Of a DNA stretch of 64,000 bases, positions 36,412 to 44,468 are shown in pieces. The stretch's first letter is position 1, and every line of letters begins with the position of its first letter. Source of the stretch: Acidobacteriaceae bacterium (GTDB lineage: Bacteria; Acidobacteriota; Terriglobia; Terriglobales; Acidobacteriaceae); assembly GCA_030041045.1 (NCBI GenBank), contig JASHOQ010000127.1, positions 1 through 64,000 on the forward strand. Reading direction: 5' to 3'. The notes under the pieces are model-generated. The model did not search any database. It had not been told where the DNA came from and saw only the letters and a program-made list of their open reading frames with translations. The position numbers and the translations under genes were made by a program.

Positions 36412-37479
36412 TCACTCCATGTCGGCGCCGAAGACGGGGAGGTTTTGGTCGAGTTTGAAGACCAGGGCCTGGGCGCGAAGGTTCCAGTCGGAGTCAGCGA
36501 AGTGCTGTTTCAGGCGGTCGGCAAGGCCGCGGGCTTGGTTGTGCGCCTGGTCGGCCTTCTTGTCTTCGTTGTTGGACTGAAACATGTTGGCGAGCACGGC
36601 CATGCGGTAAACGGCCTGATAGAGAGCCTGCGCGGTGCGCGGACCGTCAGGATATTCGTCGGCGTATTTTTCGTAGTAGCCGGCTTCCTTCTCGGGGCAG
36701 TCCTCGGAGCCTTGCCAGTTGCCGCAAAGCCTGTTGTCGATGAGGTCGAAGGCGGCCAGCGCGGCCCAGCGCGTGCGCGGATACTGCTTGATCACTTTTT
36801 TGAGGTCGTCCTCATCCATCTGCAGGCGCATGTCGGGGTCCTTCTCTTTGGCGGAAGGCAGAGAGGCGGCGTCGGATTTCTCAAGCTGCCATTTGATATC
36901 GGCCGCGCGCCACGCGGCCTCCGCAGCCAGCGGCGACGAGGGGAACATCTCATAGAGACGGCGATAGAGCAGGCGGGCGCTTCTGGCGGCGTTGGCCGGG
37001 CCGCGCGGATCGGAGGCCAGCGACTCTTCATTGGCGGCCGCGCCCATCAGGATCTGGTCGCCATTGGGGGTGGTCTCCTCAACCACACCTTTGGCCTCGA
37101 TCCATCCGGAGACGGGCGGGGTGGTCTCCTCGGTCTGCATTTCCGGCTCGTCCGGGCCGCGGTCTTCTTCGATGTCGGTATTGGCGTAGACGCGCATCCA
37201 GGAGCCGCTTTTTTCGGCGACCACCAATTCGCGGCCGATCTGCACGCGGTCGACGCGCTGGGCGCCGGAGTCGGGTTCGACGTAGAGCGGCGTAACGCTG
37301 AGCACGGTGCCGCGCGGGCCGGCCATGGGTTTCTCCAGCTTGGAGCCGTTCTGGGCGGCGAAAGAGGCCAGCGCGCCGGCGAGGAGGAGCGCCAGGACCG
37401 CCCTAGGCGCAAAAACAAGAACCCGCCGAGGGTGGGGCACCCGGTCGAGTATGCGTCGGAGAAAACAGCTGGGCTTCAT
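36412..37479 (-). CDS. Exported protein with SH3-like and TPR-like parts
   Basis: 355 residues. Basic N-terminus and a hydrophobic stretch (VLALLLAGALASFAAQ, about 28-43) as signal or anchor. Residues about 55-130 look like a bacterial SH3 domain (GTVLSVTPLYVEPDSGAQRVDRVQIGREL, SGSWMRVYANT, VSGWIEAKGVV). From 165 on, helical repeats resembling TPR/BamD-type segments (NAARSARLLYRRLYEMFPSSPLAAEAAWRAADIKWQLE; YYEKYADEYPDGPRTAQALYQAVYRMA). Probably a periplasmic cell-envelope scaffold, but the specific function is unknown. Confidence 0.75.
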   Translation of the reverse strand: MKPSCFLRRILDRVPHPRRVLVFAPRAVLALLLAGALASFAAQNGSKLEKPMAGPRGTVLSVTPLYVEPDSGAQRVDRVQIGRELVVAEKSGSWMRVYANTDIEEDRGPDEPEMQTEETTPPVSGWIEAKGVVEETTPNGDQILMGAAANEESLASDPRGPANAARSARLLYRRLYEMFPSSPLAAEAAWRAADIKWQLEKSDAASLPSAKEKDPDMRLQMDEDDLKKVIKQYPRTRWAALAAFDLIDNRLCGNWQGSEDCPEKEAGYYEKYADEYPDGPRTAQALYQAVYRMAVLANMFQSNNEDKKADQAHNQARGLADRLKQHFADSDWNLRAQALVFKLDQNLPVFGADME

Positions 37480-37633
37480 AGGACAAGAAAATGATAGTCC
37501 AAAGAGATTGACGAAAAATGCGGGGAGGGGTGAGGTGGGTTCTTGGGGATCTGGCCCTTTCGTCCGCCGCGGCGGAAAAGGATGGGGCAGCCGTGTTCGA
37601 GCCGAGTTGGAGGAAATTCAGAATCGCGCGCGG

Positions 37634-38662
37634 TCAGGATTCGGTGAGGATTTGGGCGAGCAGCGCGGGATCGATGTTGCCGCCGCTCACAATGGCCACG
37701 GCTTTTTTGTAGGCAGGCAGTTGGTGAGCGTGGAAGAGCAGCGCCGCCGTGGCGACGGCGCCGGAGGGTTCCGGCACAAGGCGCGTAGCGGCGACGATCG
37801 AGCGCATGGCGGCGCGGATTTCGGCTTCGGTGACGGTGAGAATGCCGTCGACGTAGGCCTGGATGTGGGCGAAGTTGCGCTCGCCCACGCTTTGCGTGCG
37901 CAGGCCGTCGGCGATAGTGCGGCTGGTGAGCTCGGCGTCCCAGGTCACGATGCGGCCAGTGCGGAAGCTTTCCGCGGTGTCGGCGGCAAGCTCGGGCTCG
38001 ACGCCGAAGACGCGCGCCTGCGGGCGCAGATTCTTGACGGCCGTGGCCACGCCGCCGAGCAGGCCTCCGCCGGAGACGGGCGAGAGCACGAGATCGGCAT
38101 CGGGCAGTTGCTCGACGATTTCGAGGCCGCAGGTTCCCTGGCCGGCAATGATCTGCTCGTCGTCGTAGGGAGGGATGACGACGTAGCCGCGTTCGCGCAC
38201 CAGCTCTTCGGCCTTGGCGAGGCGCTCGCTTGAAGCGGGGCCGACGTCGACGATCTCTGCGCCCAGGGCGAGCGTGGCGGCGCGCTTGATGGCGGGCGCG
38301 TTCGAGGGCATGACGATGACAGCCCTTGCGCCAACGGCGCGCGCAGCGTAGGCCACGCCCTGGGCGTGATTGCCGCTCGAGTATGTGATGACGCCGCGGC
38401 CAAGCTGATCGGGCGCGAGCTGGAGGATTTTATTCGACGCGCCGCGAATCTTGAAGGCGCCGATGGGCTGCAGGCTTTCTGCCTTGAGCCAGATTTCGCC
38501 CGATGCGCCGGGAAATACAGCGGGGTCCCCAACGACGGGTCCATGCCGTTGGGGTGCAAACGGCGCGCGCAGGAGCGGGGTTTTGATCGCGATGGGCGCG
38601 ATGCGCGCCGCGGCGGCGCGAATCTCGTCGAGCGAAACCAGTGTTTGCGTAGGCGACCTCAT
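37634..38662 (-). CDS. PLP-dependent threonine/serine dehydratase
   Basis: 342 residues from the ATG at 38662; a TTG two codons earlier opens the ORF. Fold type II PLP enzyme: the cofactor Lys is in GAFKIRGASNKI near 65, with SSGNHAQGVAYAA, the phosphate loop SPVSGGGLLGG near 188 and a late VSGGNIDP. It deaminates threonine or serine to the 2-oxoacid and ammonia, in the isoleucine route or for degradation. The ACT regulatory domain of biosynthetic IlvA is absent, which points to a catabolic or short biosynthetic form; serine racemase-like activity cannot be excluded. Confidence 0.88.
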   Translation of the reverse strand: MRSPTQTLVSLDEIRAAAARIAPIAIKTPLLRAPFAPQRHGPVVGDPAVFPGASGEIWLKAESLQPIGAFKIRGASNKILQLAPDQLGRGVITYSSGNHAQGVAYAARAVGARAVIVMPSNAPAIKRAATLALGAEIVDVGPASSERLAKAEELVRERGYVVIPPYDDEQIIAGQGTCGLEIVEQLPDADLVLSPVSGGGLLGGVATAVKNLRPQARVFGVEPELAADTAESFRTGRIVTWDAELTSRTIADGLRTQSVGERNFAHIQAYVDGILTVTEAEIRAAMRSIVAATRLVPEPSGAVATAALLFHAHQLPAYKKAVAIVSGGNIDPALLAQILTES

Positions 38663-38900
38663 TTGCAATCGCTGTCGACCGGCGGAAGCCCTGAGCGGCG
38701 AAAGGGCCTGGCTGGGGTTCCCTCACCCCTCCGGGGCTGGAAATTCTTTCCTGGGTTTTTCCCAGGACTTCGTCCTGGGCTATTCTCCTTCATCCCTCCG
38801 GGATGACTTAACTGGCGTCGGCGCCTTTTCTCTAGATGTCCAAGAGTCCGTGCATACGCCCAGCACTGCTCTTCGGGTGCTTCAGTGCCTTTAGCTCCAG

Positions 38901-38935
38901 TTCCTGACACCTGACACCTGATCCCTGATCCCTGC
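38901..38935 (-). repeat. Heptad array H4 abutting the permease stop
   Basis: TTCCTGA CACCTGA CACCTGA TCCCTGA TCCCTGC in a 7-base phase, one base away from the stop codon of the permease gene. On the gene strand it reads GCAGGGA TCAGGGA TCAGGTG and so on. Confidence 0.8.
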
Positions 38936-38936
38936 A

Positions 38937-40040
38937 TTACTCGTACGCCAACGCGTCGATGGGGTCTTTGCGCGCGGCCATCCATGCCGGATAGACGGCG
39001 CCGCAGAGCGAGCCCACAAAGGCGATACCGGCGCCCCGCGCGATCCAGCCCGCGGTGATCTCGAACGGCGTGGTGGGAAAAAGATACGCCATCAGCTCGC
39101 GGACGCCGTAGGTGCCCGCGATGCCCACCAGTACGCCGACGGCGGCTAGAACGGCGCATTCGCCCAGGACCACGCCGATAATGTCCAGCTTCGACGCCCC
39201 CATGGACTTGAGAATGCCGATCTCCCGCGTGCGCTCCAAAACCGCGGTGTACATAGCCTGGAAAATCACCAGAAAGCCGACGATCACGGCGATGCCGGTG
39301 ACCGCCCGAACGGCGATGTTGAAGCCGGGAAGGTGAGAAGGCGTCATCTGGCTGAGAACGTCGTTGAGGGTGACCACCTCGTTCTTTTCGAGACCGGGCG
39401 TGGCCAGAATCTCCTGCTGCGCCAGGGATACGTTCGAGGGTGCGTCACATTTGATGTAAAACACCGTTGCCTTGTTCACCGCGCCCGTGAGGTCGCCCAA
39501 GGTGGCCAGGGGCAGCATGGTGCGGCCGCCCTTGCCCGGCTCCACGATGCCGGAGACGTGAAACGTGTGCCCGAGGACCTCGATCGGGCTGCCCACCTGC
39601 AGGTGGTGCCCATCGGCCCAGATGGTGTCGATAATGGCGTCGTCCGCGCTCTTGAACGGGCCGCCGGAGACGAAGGTGAAGGGCCGCATGGCGTCGAAGG
39701 TGGCGAAATCGATGCCGTAGATCACGGAAATCGAGGTGCTCGAAGTAACCGTATGCTGGATGGCCGGCGAGACAATGGCGACGTGCGGCAGGCGGCGCAA
39801 CGCAATGGCGTCATTGACGGGCATCGAGGTAGAGCTGAGCCCGCTGATCAGGCTGGCGCCCGAAGGCAGCATCACCAGATCGGCGCCGATGCCGTTGGTG
39901 CGCTGGCGCGAATCGTTGACCATGCCCAGGAAGATGGCCACGATCGACAGGATCATCATGACCTCGATGGCGACGGCAAGGATACTGATGATGGAGCGCA
40001 GCGGACGGTGGAGGAGATTGGCGAAGATGAGCTGGTTCAT
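38937..40040 (-). CDS. FtsX/MacB-type ABC transporter permease
   Basis: 367 residues from the ATG at 40040 (MNQLIFANLLHRPLRSI). N-terminal transmembrane helix (SIISILAVAIEVMMILSIVAIFL), a periplasmic MacB-like core domain (about 50-235), then three helices (near 258-280, 312-335, 340-360) of the FtsX domain, with ERTREIGILKSMGASKLDI and the closing PIDALAYE. Such permeases move lipoproteins or small molecules, or transmit force, together with an ATPase. No ATPase gene is next to it here, so it is an orphan in this window. Confidence 0.88.
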   Translation of the reverse strand: MNQLIFANLLHRPLRSIISILAVAIEVMMILSIVAIFLGMVNDSRQRTNGIGADLVMLPSGASLISGLSSTSMPVNDAIALRRLPHVAIVSPAIQHTVTSSTSISVIYGIDFATFDAMRPFTFVSGGPFKSADDAIIDTIWADGHHLQVGSPIEVLGHTFHVSGIVEPGKGGRTMLPLATLGDLTGAVNKATVFYIKCDAPSNVSLAQQEILATPGLEKNEVVTLNDVLSQMTPSHLPGFNIAVRAVTGIAVIVGFLVIFQAMYTAVLERTREIGILKSMGASKLDIIGVVLGECAVLAAVGVLVGIAGTYGVRELMAYLFPTTPFEITAGWIARGAGIAFVGSLCGAVYPAWMAARKDPIDALAYE

Positions 40041-40077
40041 GGGCGAATCGAGGTTGCTTGTCTGGTCAGCGTGGTTT

Positions 40078-40115
40078 CCCACCCTTCCGCACAGAACGCG
40101 AAAGGATGGGGCAAC
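40078..40115. repeat. Family B hairpin upstream of the permease gene
   Basis: CCCACCCTTCCGC ACAGAAC GCGAAAGGATGGGGCAAC. It is in the 359-base gap 40041-40399. Confidence 0.75.
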
Positions 40116-40170
40116 GCTGCATCTTTCCGATTCAAGGGTAACAGGATGGAGGGTCACCAACTCTGCGGCT

Positions 40171-40226
40171 TAGCTAGGCGGCAAGCCGGCGAGTCAGCCA
40201 GTCGGCGGGTGAGTAAGGCAGCGAGC
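40171..40226 (+). repeat. Octad array O2
   Basis: Seven phased 8-base units: TAGCTAGG CGGCAAGC CGGCGAGT CAGCCAGT CGGCGGGT GAGTAAGG CAGCGAGC. More diverged than the other octad arrays. Lies between divergent genes; no other feature in the gap. Confidence 0.7.
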
Positions 40227-40399
40227 CGGAAGGAGGCACGGCAATCGCCGCAGGCGAGGATTCCAAAACGGGAGGGCTAGGCCAGACTCATGATAATAAA
40301 GGGGCTAATTCGAATTGATTTTGACGGGCGCACGGAGGCGGGTTTATTGTAGTTGTGGAAATCTCAGAGGGTCCCGCTGTTTTTGTGGTTTGGCCGGCT

Positions 40400-40909
40400 A
40401 TGGGCAGTTTTGGTGAAGATCTGCGCTCCGAGCGGGTTTCCCGTGGGGTGGCGCTCGAAGACATCACGGCTGTAACCAAAATCAGCCAGCGTCACCTGCT
40501 TGCGCTGGAACAGGAACGATTTCGCCAGCTCCCCGGGGGAATTCTGAATAAAGGGATCGTGCGCGGGTACGCCGGCGCGCTGGGGTTGGACGAGCGCGAC
40601 TGGACAGAGCGGTTTATGAAGGCGTACAGCGCGTCCGTGCAGGCCGTTGAGGACGAACAGGGCTGGACGGCCTTCGCGGCCAACGTGGGCAAGGCGCGCA
40701 TCCAGCGGCACGAGGCAGAGGAGCTGCGCATACGCTGGGCCGGAGCGGTGCTGCTTCTGCTGGCCGTGCTGGCGCTGGGATTTTTCGGTGTGCGTTACGT
40801 GGGCGTGCGCTCGGGGTGGTGGCCGAGACTGCTGCCGGCGCACCTGCTGACGGCGTTGTTCAATCCTCTCCATTCCGACTTCGAGCGGGTGCTTGCACGT
40901 TTCCTCTGA
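40400..40909 (+). CDS. RodZ-like HTH membrane protein
   Basis: 169 residues from the ATG at 40400 (MGSFGEDLRSERVSRGVALEDI), the usual start in this group. Residues 3-65 form the cro-type HTH_25 domain (ITAVTKISQRHLLALEQERFRQLPGGILNKGIVRGYA), then a basic region and one transmembrane helix (AGAVLLLLAVLALGFFGV, about 112-130). The short C-terminal part has no recognisable DUF4115 beta domain, so it is shorter than E. coli RodZ. RodZ links MreB filaments to the membrane for cell shape; this may be a reduced relative. A rhomboid gene follows on the same strand. Confidence 0.8.
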   Translation: MGSFGEDLRSERVSRGVALEDITAVTKISQRHLLALEQERFRQLPGGILNKGIVRGYAGALGLDERDWTERFMKAYSASVQAVEDEQGWTAFAANVGKARIQRHEAEELRIRWAGAVLLLLAVLALGFFGVRYVGVRSGWWPRLLPAHLLTALFNPLHSDFERVLARFL

Positions 40910-41038
40910 AGCGCGAGCCGCTGCCGGCGGCGAGTGAGCACCGTGCAATCCACAGCTGCGCCACGCTCCCGGCGACTCTCCGCATTGGTTGCAGTTTGTT
41001 GACAACTCGCCAATTGAAAATGCATTAAAGTTGATAGT

Positions 41039-41941
41039 ATGGGAAGCCAGTCTCCCGCTCTTCCACTTCCATGCGGGGCCCTCCGCCAGGATCATTTTCC
41101 CGCCGCTGAGGCCGCGCCGGAGTATGTCCCTGCGGATTCAGCGGTGGACACTGCCTACGCGCCGCCGCAACCGCGCCGCCGGCCGCTCTGGGCCTCGGCG
41201 CCGGCCACGTATCTGCTCGTCGGCATCAACTGCGGCGTGTTTCTGGCCATGGTGGCGCACCGCATCAGTCCCTGGATGCCGACCGTCGACCAGCTCATGC
41301 GCTGGGGCGCGGACCGTCCCAACAACGTCCTCGTCTATGGCCAGTGGTGGCGCATCGTCACCGCCATGTTCGTCCACGTCGGCATCATTCACCTGGCCAC
41401 CAACATGTGGTGCCTGTGGAATCTCGGCCTGCTGGCCGAGCCGCTCATGGGCTCCTTCGGCGTCTTCGCCGCTTACATACTCACCGGCGCCGCGGGGAAC
41501 CTGCTTTCCACCTTCAAGAACTGGACGTGGCCGCTGCACGACCCCTCGGGCGCAGTGTTTTTTCAGGCCGGAGCGGGCGCCTCGGGAGCCGTCTTCGGCA
41601 TCGCCGGCGCGCTCATTGTGCTGCTCAAGTCGAAGGTGCTGCCCGTGCCCGCCCTGGAGCTCAGGCGATTGCGCCGATCGGTCATTTACTTCGCCGTCAT
41701 CAATCTCGCCATCGATTTCCTGATCAACCTGGGAAGCGGCTACACCGGCATCTCCATCGACAACTCCGCACACATCGGCGGCTTCACCACCGGCCTCCTT
41801 TTGGCTGCGCCGCTTGTGCCCCGCATCGGCTCGCCGCGCGACGTTTTCCGCACGCGCCTGCGCCTCTCGCTTGCCCTCATTGTCGGCCTGCTGGTGCTCT
41901 TCGGTTTTTACGTCGCGCACGTTCCGCCGCCGCAGGGCTGA
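41039..41941 (+). CDS. Rhomboid family intramembrane serine protease
   Basis: 300 residues. About six transmembrane helices. Catalytic Ser in GAGASGAVFG near 182 (the GxSG motif) and His in DNSAHIGGF near 243, and the helix-2 HVGIIHLATNMWCLW segment typical of the family. It cleaves membrane proteins within the bilayer. The N-terminus (about 45 residues) is Pro/Ala-rich. No Shine-Dalgarno is seen; a TTGACA stands at 40999 with weak -10 candidates (GATAGT at 41033) so close to the ATG that a short or leaderless message is possible. Confidence 0.9.
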   Translation: MGSQSPALPLPCGALRQDHFPAAEAAPEYVPADSAVDTAYAPPQPRRRPLWASAPATYLLVGINCGVFLAMVAHRISPWMPTVDQLMRWGADRPNNVLVYGQWWRIVTAMFVHVGIIHLATNMWCLWNLGLLAEPLMGSFGVFAAYILTGAAGNLLSTFKNWTWPLHDPSGAVFFQAGAGASGAVFGIAGALIVLLKSKVLPVPALELRRLRRSVIYFAVINLAIDFLINLGSGYTGISIDNSAHIGGFTTGLLLAAPLVPRIGSPRDVFRTRLRLSLALIVGLLVLFGFYVAHVPPPQG

Positions 41942-41952
41942 GGGCGCGGCGT

Positions 41953-41992
41953 CCCACCCTTTCGCCGCAGTACGGCGAAAAGATGGGGCAAC
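41953..41992. repeat. Family B hairpin after the rhomboid gene
   Basis: CCCACCCTTTCGCC GCAGTAC GGCGAAAAGATGGGGCAAC, 11 bases downstream of the stop codon, where it may act as a transcript end. Confidence 0.75.
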
Positions 41993-42099
41993 GGGCGCCG
42001 CGCAGATAGTTGGAAAAACGCGTCCTTCCGCGCCCCCCTGCGTCCATGTCTTAGAATCTTCCGGGGATTCTCAAGAAGGATCTCATCACGGAGAAATCC

Positions 42100-42864
42100 A
42101 TGCGCCGTTTCGCTTTGGTTTTTGTTCTGCTCGGATTTTCCGCCCTCTGCGCTGCCGCCCAAATCCCAAACCAGGGAGCGAATTGGAGCTACGCAGGCCA
42201 CACCGGCCCGCTGGTCTGGGGCAAGCTCGATCCCGCCTATGCGGCCTGTTCCCGCGGCCACGAGCAGTCGCCGGTGGATCTTCGCGGCGCGCGGCTCAAC
42301 TCCGCCCTTCCGCCCATCGAATTCCACTACATCGGCGGGCCGGTTACGCTGGAAAACACCGGCCGCGGCATTGTTGCCCGCGTAGACCCGGGAAGTTCCA
42401 TCGTTGCCGGCGGCGTGCGCTACAACCTGCTCCGCCTGGAATTTCACCACCCCAGCGAGCATGCGGTCAGGGGCCGGCTCACGGACTTGGAGGTTGACCT
42501 GATTCACGAGAGCCAGGACGGCCGCATGGCCATCGTCGCCGTGCGCCTGGATGAAGAACGCGGCCTGGGCCTTGCAAATGCCGTGCTGGCGACGCTCTGG
42601 CCCCACCTGCCGGCCACGGCGGGCGCGAGCGCTAAGGTGGATGACATGATCGATCCCGGCGGCTTTCTGCCCGGCGATCGCGGCTACTGGACCTACACCG
42701 GCTCCGAGCTTACGCCGCCCTGCGCCGAAGGCGTCCTCTGGTTTGTCTTCGAGAACGACATCAGCATCAGCCGCGGGCAACTGCGCGTCTTCACCGATCT
42801 TTTCCGGATGAATACACGCCCGCTCCAGGAACTCCACGGCCGCCGCATTGAAGCGAACGAGTAA
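42100..42864 (+). CDS. Alpha-carbonic-anhydrase-like exported protein, probably not catalytic
   Basis: 254 residues with a signal peptide (MRRFALVFVLLGFSALCAAAQ). The whole alpha-CA fold is recognisable (NWSYAGHTGPLVWGKLDP, EQSPVDLRG, GSELTPPCAEGVLWFV, TRPLQELHGR). Key residues differ, however. The ligand segment QFHFH reads RLEFHH, so the first zinc His is Glu114 while the second is kept (His116). The third His, from the ELH segment, is Asp133 (EVDLIH). The gate Thr (GSLTTPP in the family) is Leu204. Loss of these three residues would normally abolish CO2 hydration, so a binding or structural role is likely; a carboxylate-rich metal site is also possible. Heptad array H5 starts two bases after the stop. 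Confidence 0.85.
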   Translation: MRRFALVFVLLGFSALCAAAQIPNQGANWSYAGHTGPLVWGKLDPAYAACSRGHEQSPVDLRGARLNSALPPIEFHYIGGPVTLENTGRGIVARVDPGSSIVAGGVRYNLLRLEFHHPSEHAVRGRLTDLEVDLIHESQDGRMAIVAVRLDEERGLGLANAVLATLWPHLPATAGASAKVDDMIDPGGFLPGDRGYWTYTGSELTPPCAEGVLWFVFENDISISRGQLRVFTDLFRMNTRPLQELHGRRIEANE

Positions 42865-42865
42865 G

Positions 42866-42900
42866 ACAGGGGTCAGGGATCAGGGATCAGGGATCAGAGA
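42866..42900 (+). repeat. Heptad array H5 after the carbonic-anhydrase-like gene
   Basis: ACAGGGG TCAGGGA TCAGGGA TCAGGGA TCAGAGA, phased, beginning two bases after the stop codon, G-rich on the coding strand. The rest of the 399-base gap (to 43263) has no gene that I can support; only weak hairpins are seen. Confidence 0.85.
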
Positions 42901-43263
42901 AACGAGAGCGTAGAGGAATACGGAATTTTGAGAGGCAGGGCGCGACAGCCTGCACGCGTTGATTGGGAAACCGCCGCACGCTCCCGCAACGCTGATTCGG
43001 CTGCCGGCCGAGTGGCTGTTCGCAAACGGAACACCTCTCGTCACCCTTTCACACTTTTGTGTTGTTGCCGCTCGGCGTGGTCCATGATTCAATGGCATTG
43101 ATCCTTCTGGGCCCCTTGACCGGATCAGGAATTGACGTAAAGAGGGTCGACGCTCTTCCGTGCCGTTTTCCTGGAGAAGACGGCGCCTATCGACACATTC
43201 GAATTTCTCGCGTGAATTCCCAACCGGTCTAATCCATTCCCTCAGGTTGTTGGGGTTTACCCG

Positions 43264-44418
43264 ATGAGCGATGAGGACCGGCGTGAGCCTGGCGCAGAGA
43301 CTCAGGACGAAAATTCGCCTGCCGAACCCGTCAGTCGCTACGAGGTCGTTCCTACCAGGGCAGCTGGGAACGAAGCCGACCTCTACTCTTTCCGCGCCGC
43401 GATGCCGCAGTTCCTTCCCTCGCGCGCACCGAGCCAAGGCCCGGCGAGGCAATCGGCACCGCCGGCCCAGCGCGCCGTACAAGCGGGCGAGGCCCCGCAA
43501 CCCGGCGACACCAACCAGCCCGCGCCGGCAGCGGCGCCGGTCAAAGCTTCTCTCGATCAAAAAAAGCTGGCTCTTTACGCGGGCTGCGGCATTGTCTGCG
43601 CGCTTTTCGCCATTCTCATTTACCTGGCTGCCGGCAAGCAGAATCCCATCGCGCCCTTCGTCGATCTCGGCCAGACCAACATTGCTTCCGCGGGTCTCTC
43701 CGGCCGGCTCATTGCCAAGTGGGACGGCGCGGCGCAATACGAACTGCACATCGACCCCTTGAGCCCGCAGCAGGCCGCCGGTTTCGCGGCCGTCGCCGTC
43801 AACCCTCCCCGCCCGCTCACCATCGATCTCCGCATCACCAGCGACTCAGGTTCCCTGCTCTGCCAGAAGGAAATCGTGATTCCCTTCAATCCCGTCGAGG
43901 ATCCTGACGACGCGCTGGCGCAGAAGTTTCAGCCGCAGAAAACTTTTGACGGCGACACGGTGCAGAACGTGGCCGGCTCCGACGGTCAGATCGTGGAGAT
44001 CGTCATGAGCGGCCCGCTCACTTGTCCGGCCAAAGCCTATCGCGCCTTCGCAGTCTGGCAGTTTACTTCGAGTTTCCCCTCTGTGGCCGAACAGCAGGAT
44101 TGGCTCCGCCAGCAGGAGTCGCTGATGGCGGAACTGCGCCGCAAAGCCGCCGCGGCCAAAGCCAACGCGAATATCCCCCGCGGCCTGCGCCTGCCCGCGC
44201 CGATTGACGACGACGACGTCATCATTTCCGACAATCCTTCGCACGGAACCGTGGCCACGCGCGGCGGCCGCACGTTTTATGTGGGTAAGAACGGCGAAAT
44301 GGCCCGCGCCGGCTGGGAAGTCTTTCCCGCCGTCATTCATTTCCACTGCGACGTGAAGTCCAACTGCGTTCTCACCCGTTCCGGCGCTGCCTCGCTCTCG
44401 GCGCGGCTGGTTCACTGA
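43264..44418 (+). CDS. Single-pass membrane protein of unknown function
   Basis: 384 residues. Acidic N-terminus, a Pro/Ala/Gln-rich cytosolic part (about 45-95), one transmembrane helix (LALYAGCGIVCALFAILIYLAAG, about 101-123), then a likely periplasmic domain with Cys pairs and beta pattern (LIAKWDGAAQYELHIDPL, LTIDLRITSDSGSLLCQKEIVIPF), a coiled-coil segment (VAEQQDWLRQQESLMAELRRKAAAAKA) and a last small domain (GTVATRGGRTFYVGKNGEMA). I do not know the family. The stop TGA is the first three bases of heptad array H6. Confidence 0.7.
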   Translation: MSDEDRREPGAETQDENSPAEPVSRYEVVPTRAAGNEADLYSFRAAMPQFLPSRAPSQGPARQSAPPAQRAVQAGEAPQPGDTNQPAPAAAPVKASLDQKKLALYAGCGIVCALFAILIYLAAGKQNPIAPFVDLGQTNIASAGLSGRLIAKWDGAAQYELHIDPLSPQQAAGFAAVAVNPPRPLTIDLRITSDSGSLLCQKEIVIPFNPVEDPDDALAQKFQPQKTFDGDTVQNVAGSDGQIVEIVMSGPLTCPAKAYRAFAVWQFTSSFPSVAEQQDWLRQQESLMAELRRKAAAAKANANIPRGLRLPAPIDDDDVIISDNPSHGTVATRGGRTFYVGKNGEMARAGWEVFPAVIHFHCDVKSNCVLTRSGAASLSARLVH

Positions 44419-44450
44419 TCCCTGACCCCTGAACACTGATCACTGATTGC
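44416..44450 (-). repeat. Heptad array H6 starting at a stop codon
   Basis: TGATCCC TGACCCC TGAACAC TGATCAC TGATTGC in 7-base phase; the first TGA is the stop codon of the upstream gene. Here the C-rich strand is the coding strand, opposite to the other 3' arrays. Confidence 0.8.
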
Positions 44451-44468
44451 TGTCGTACCATGGTCTCG

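Noticed and set aside
41020-41038. Alternative start of the rhomboid gene at an upstream ATG
   Set aside because: That ATG reads ATG CAT TAA, a stop after two codons.
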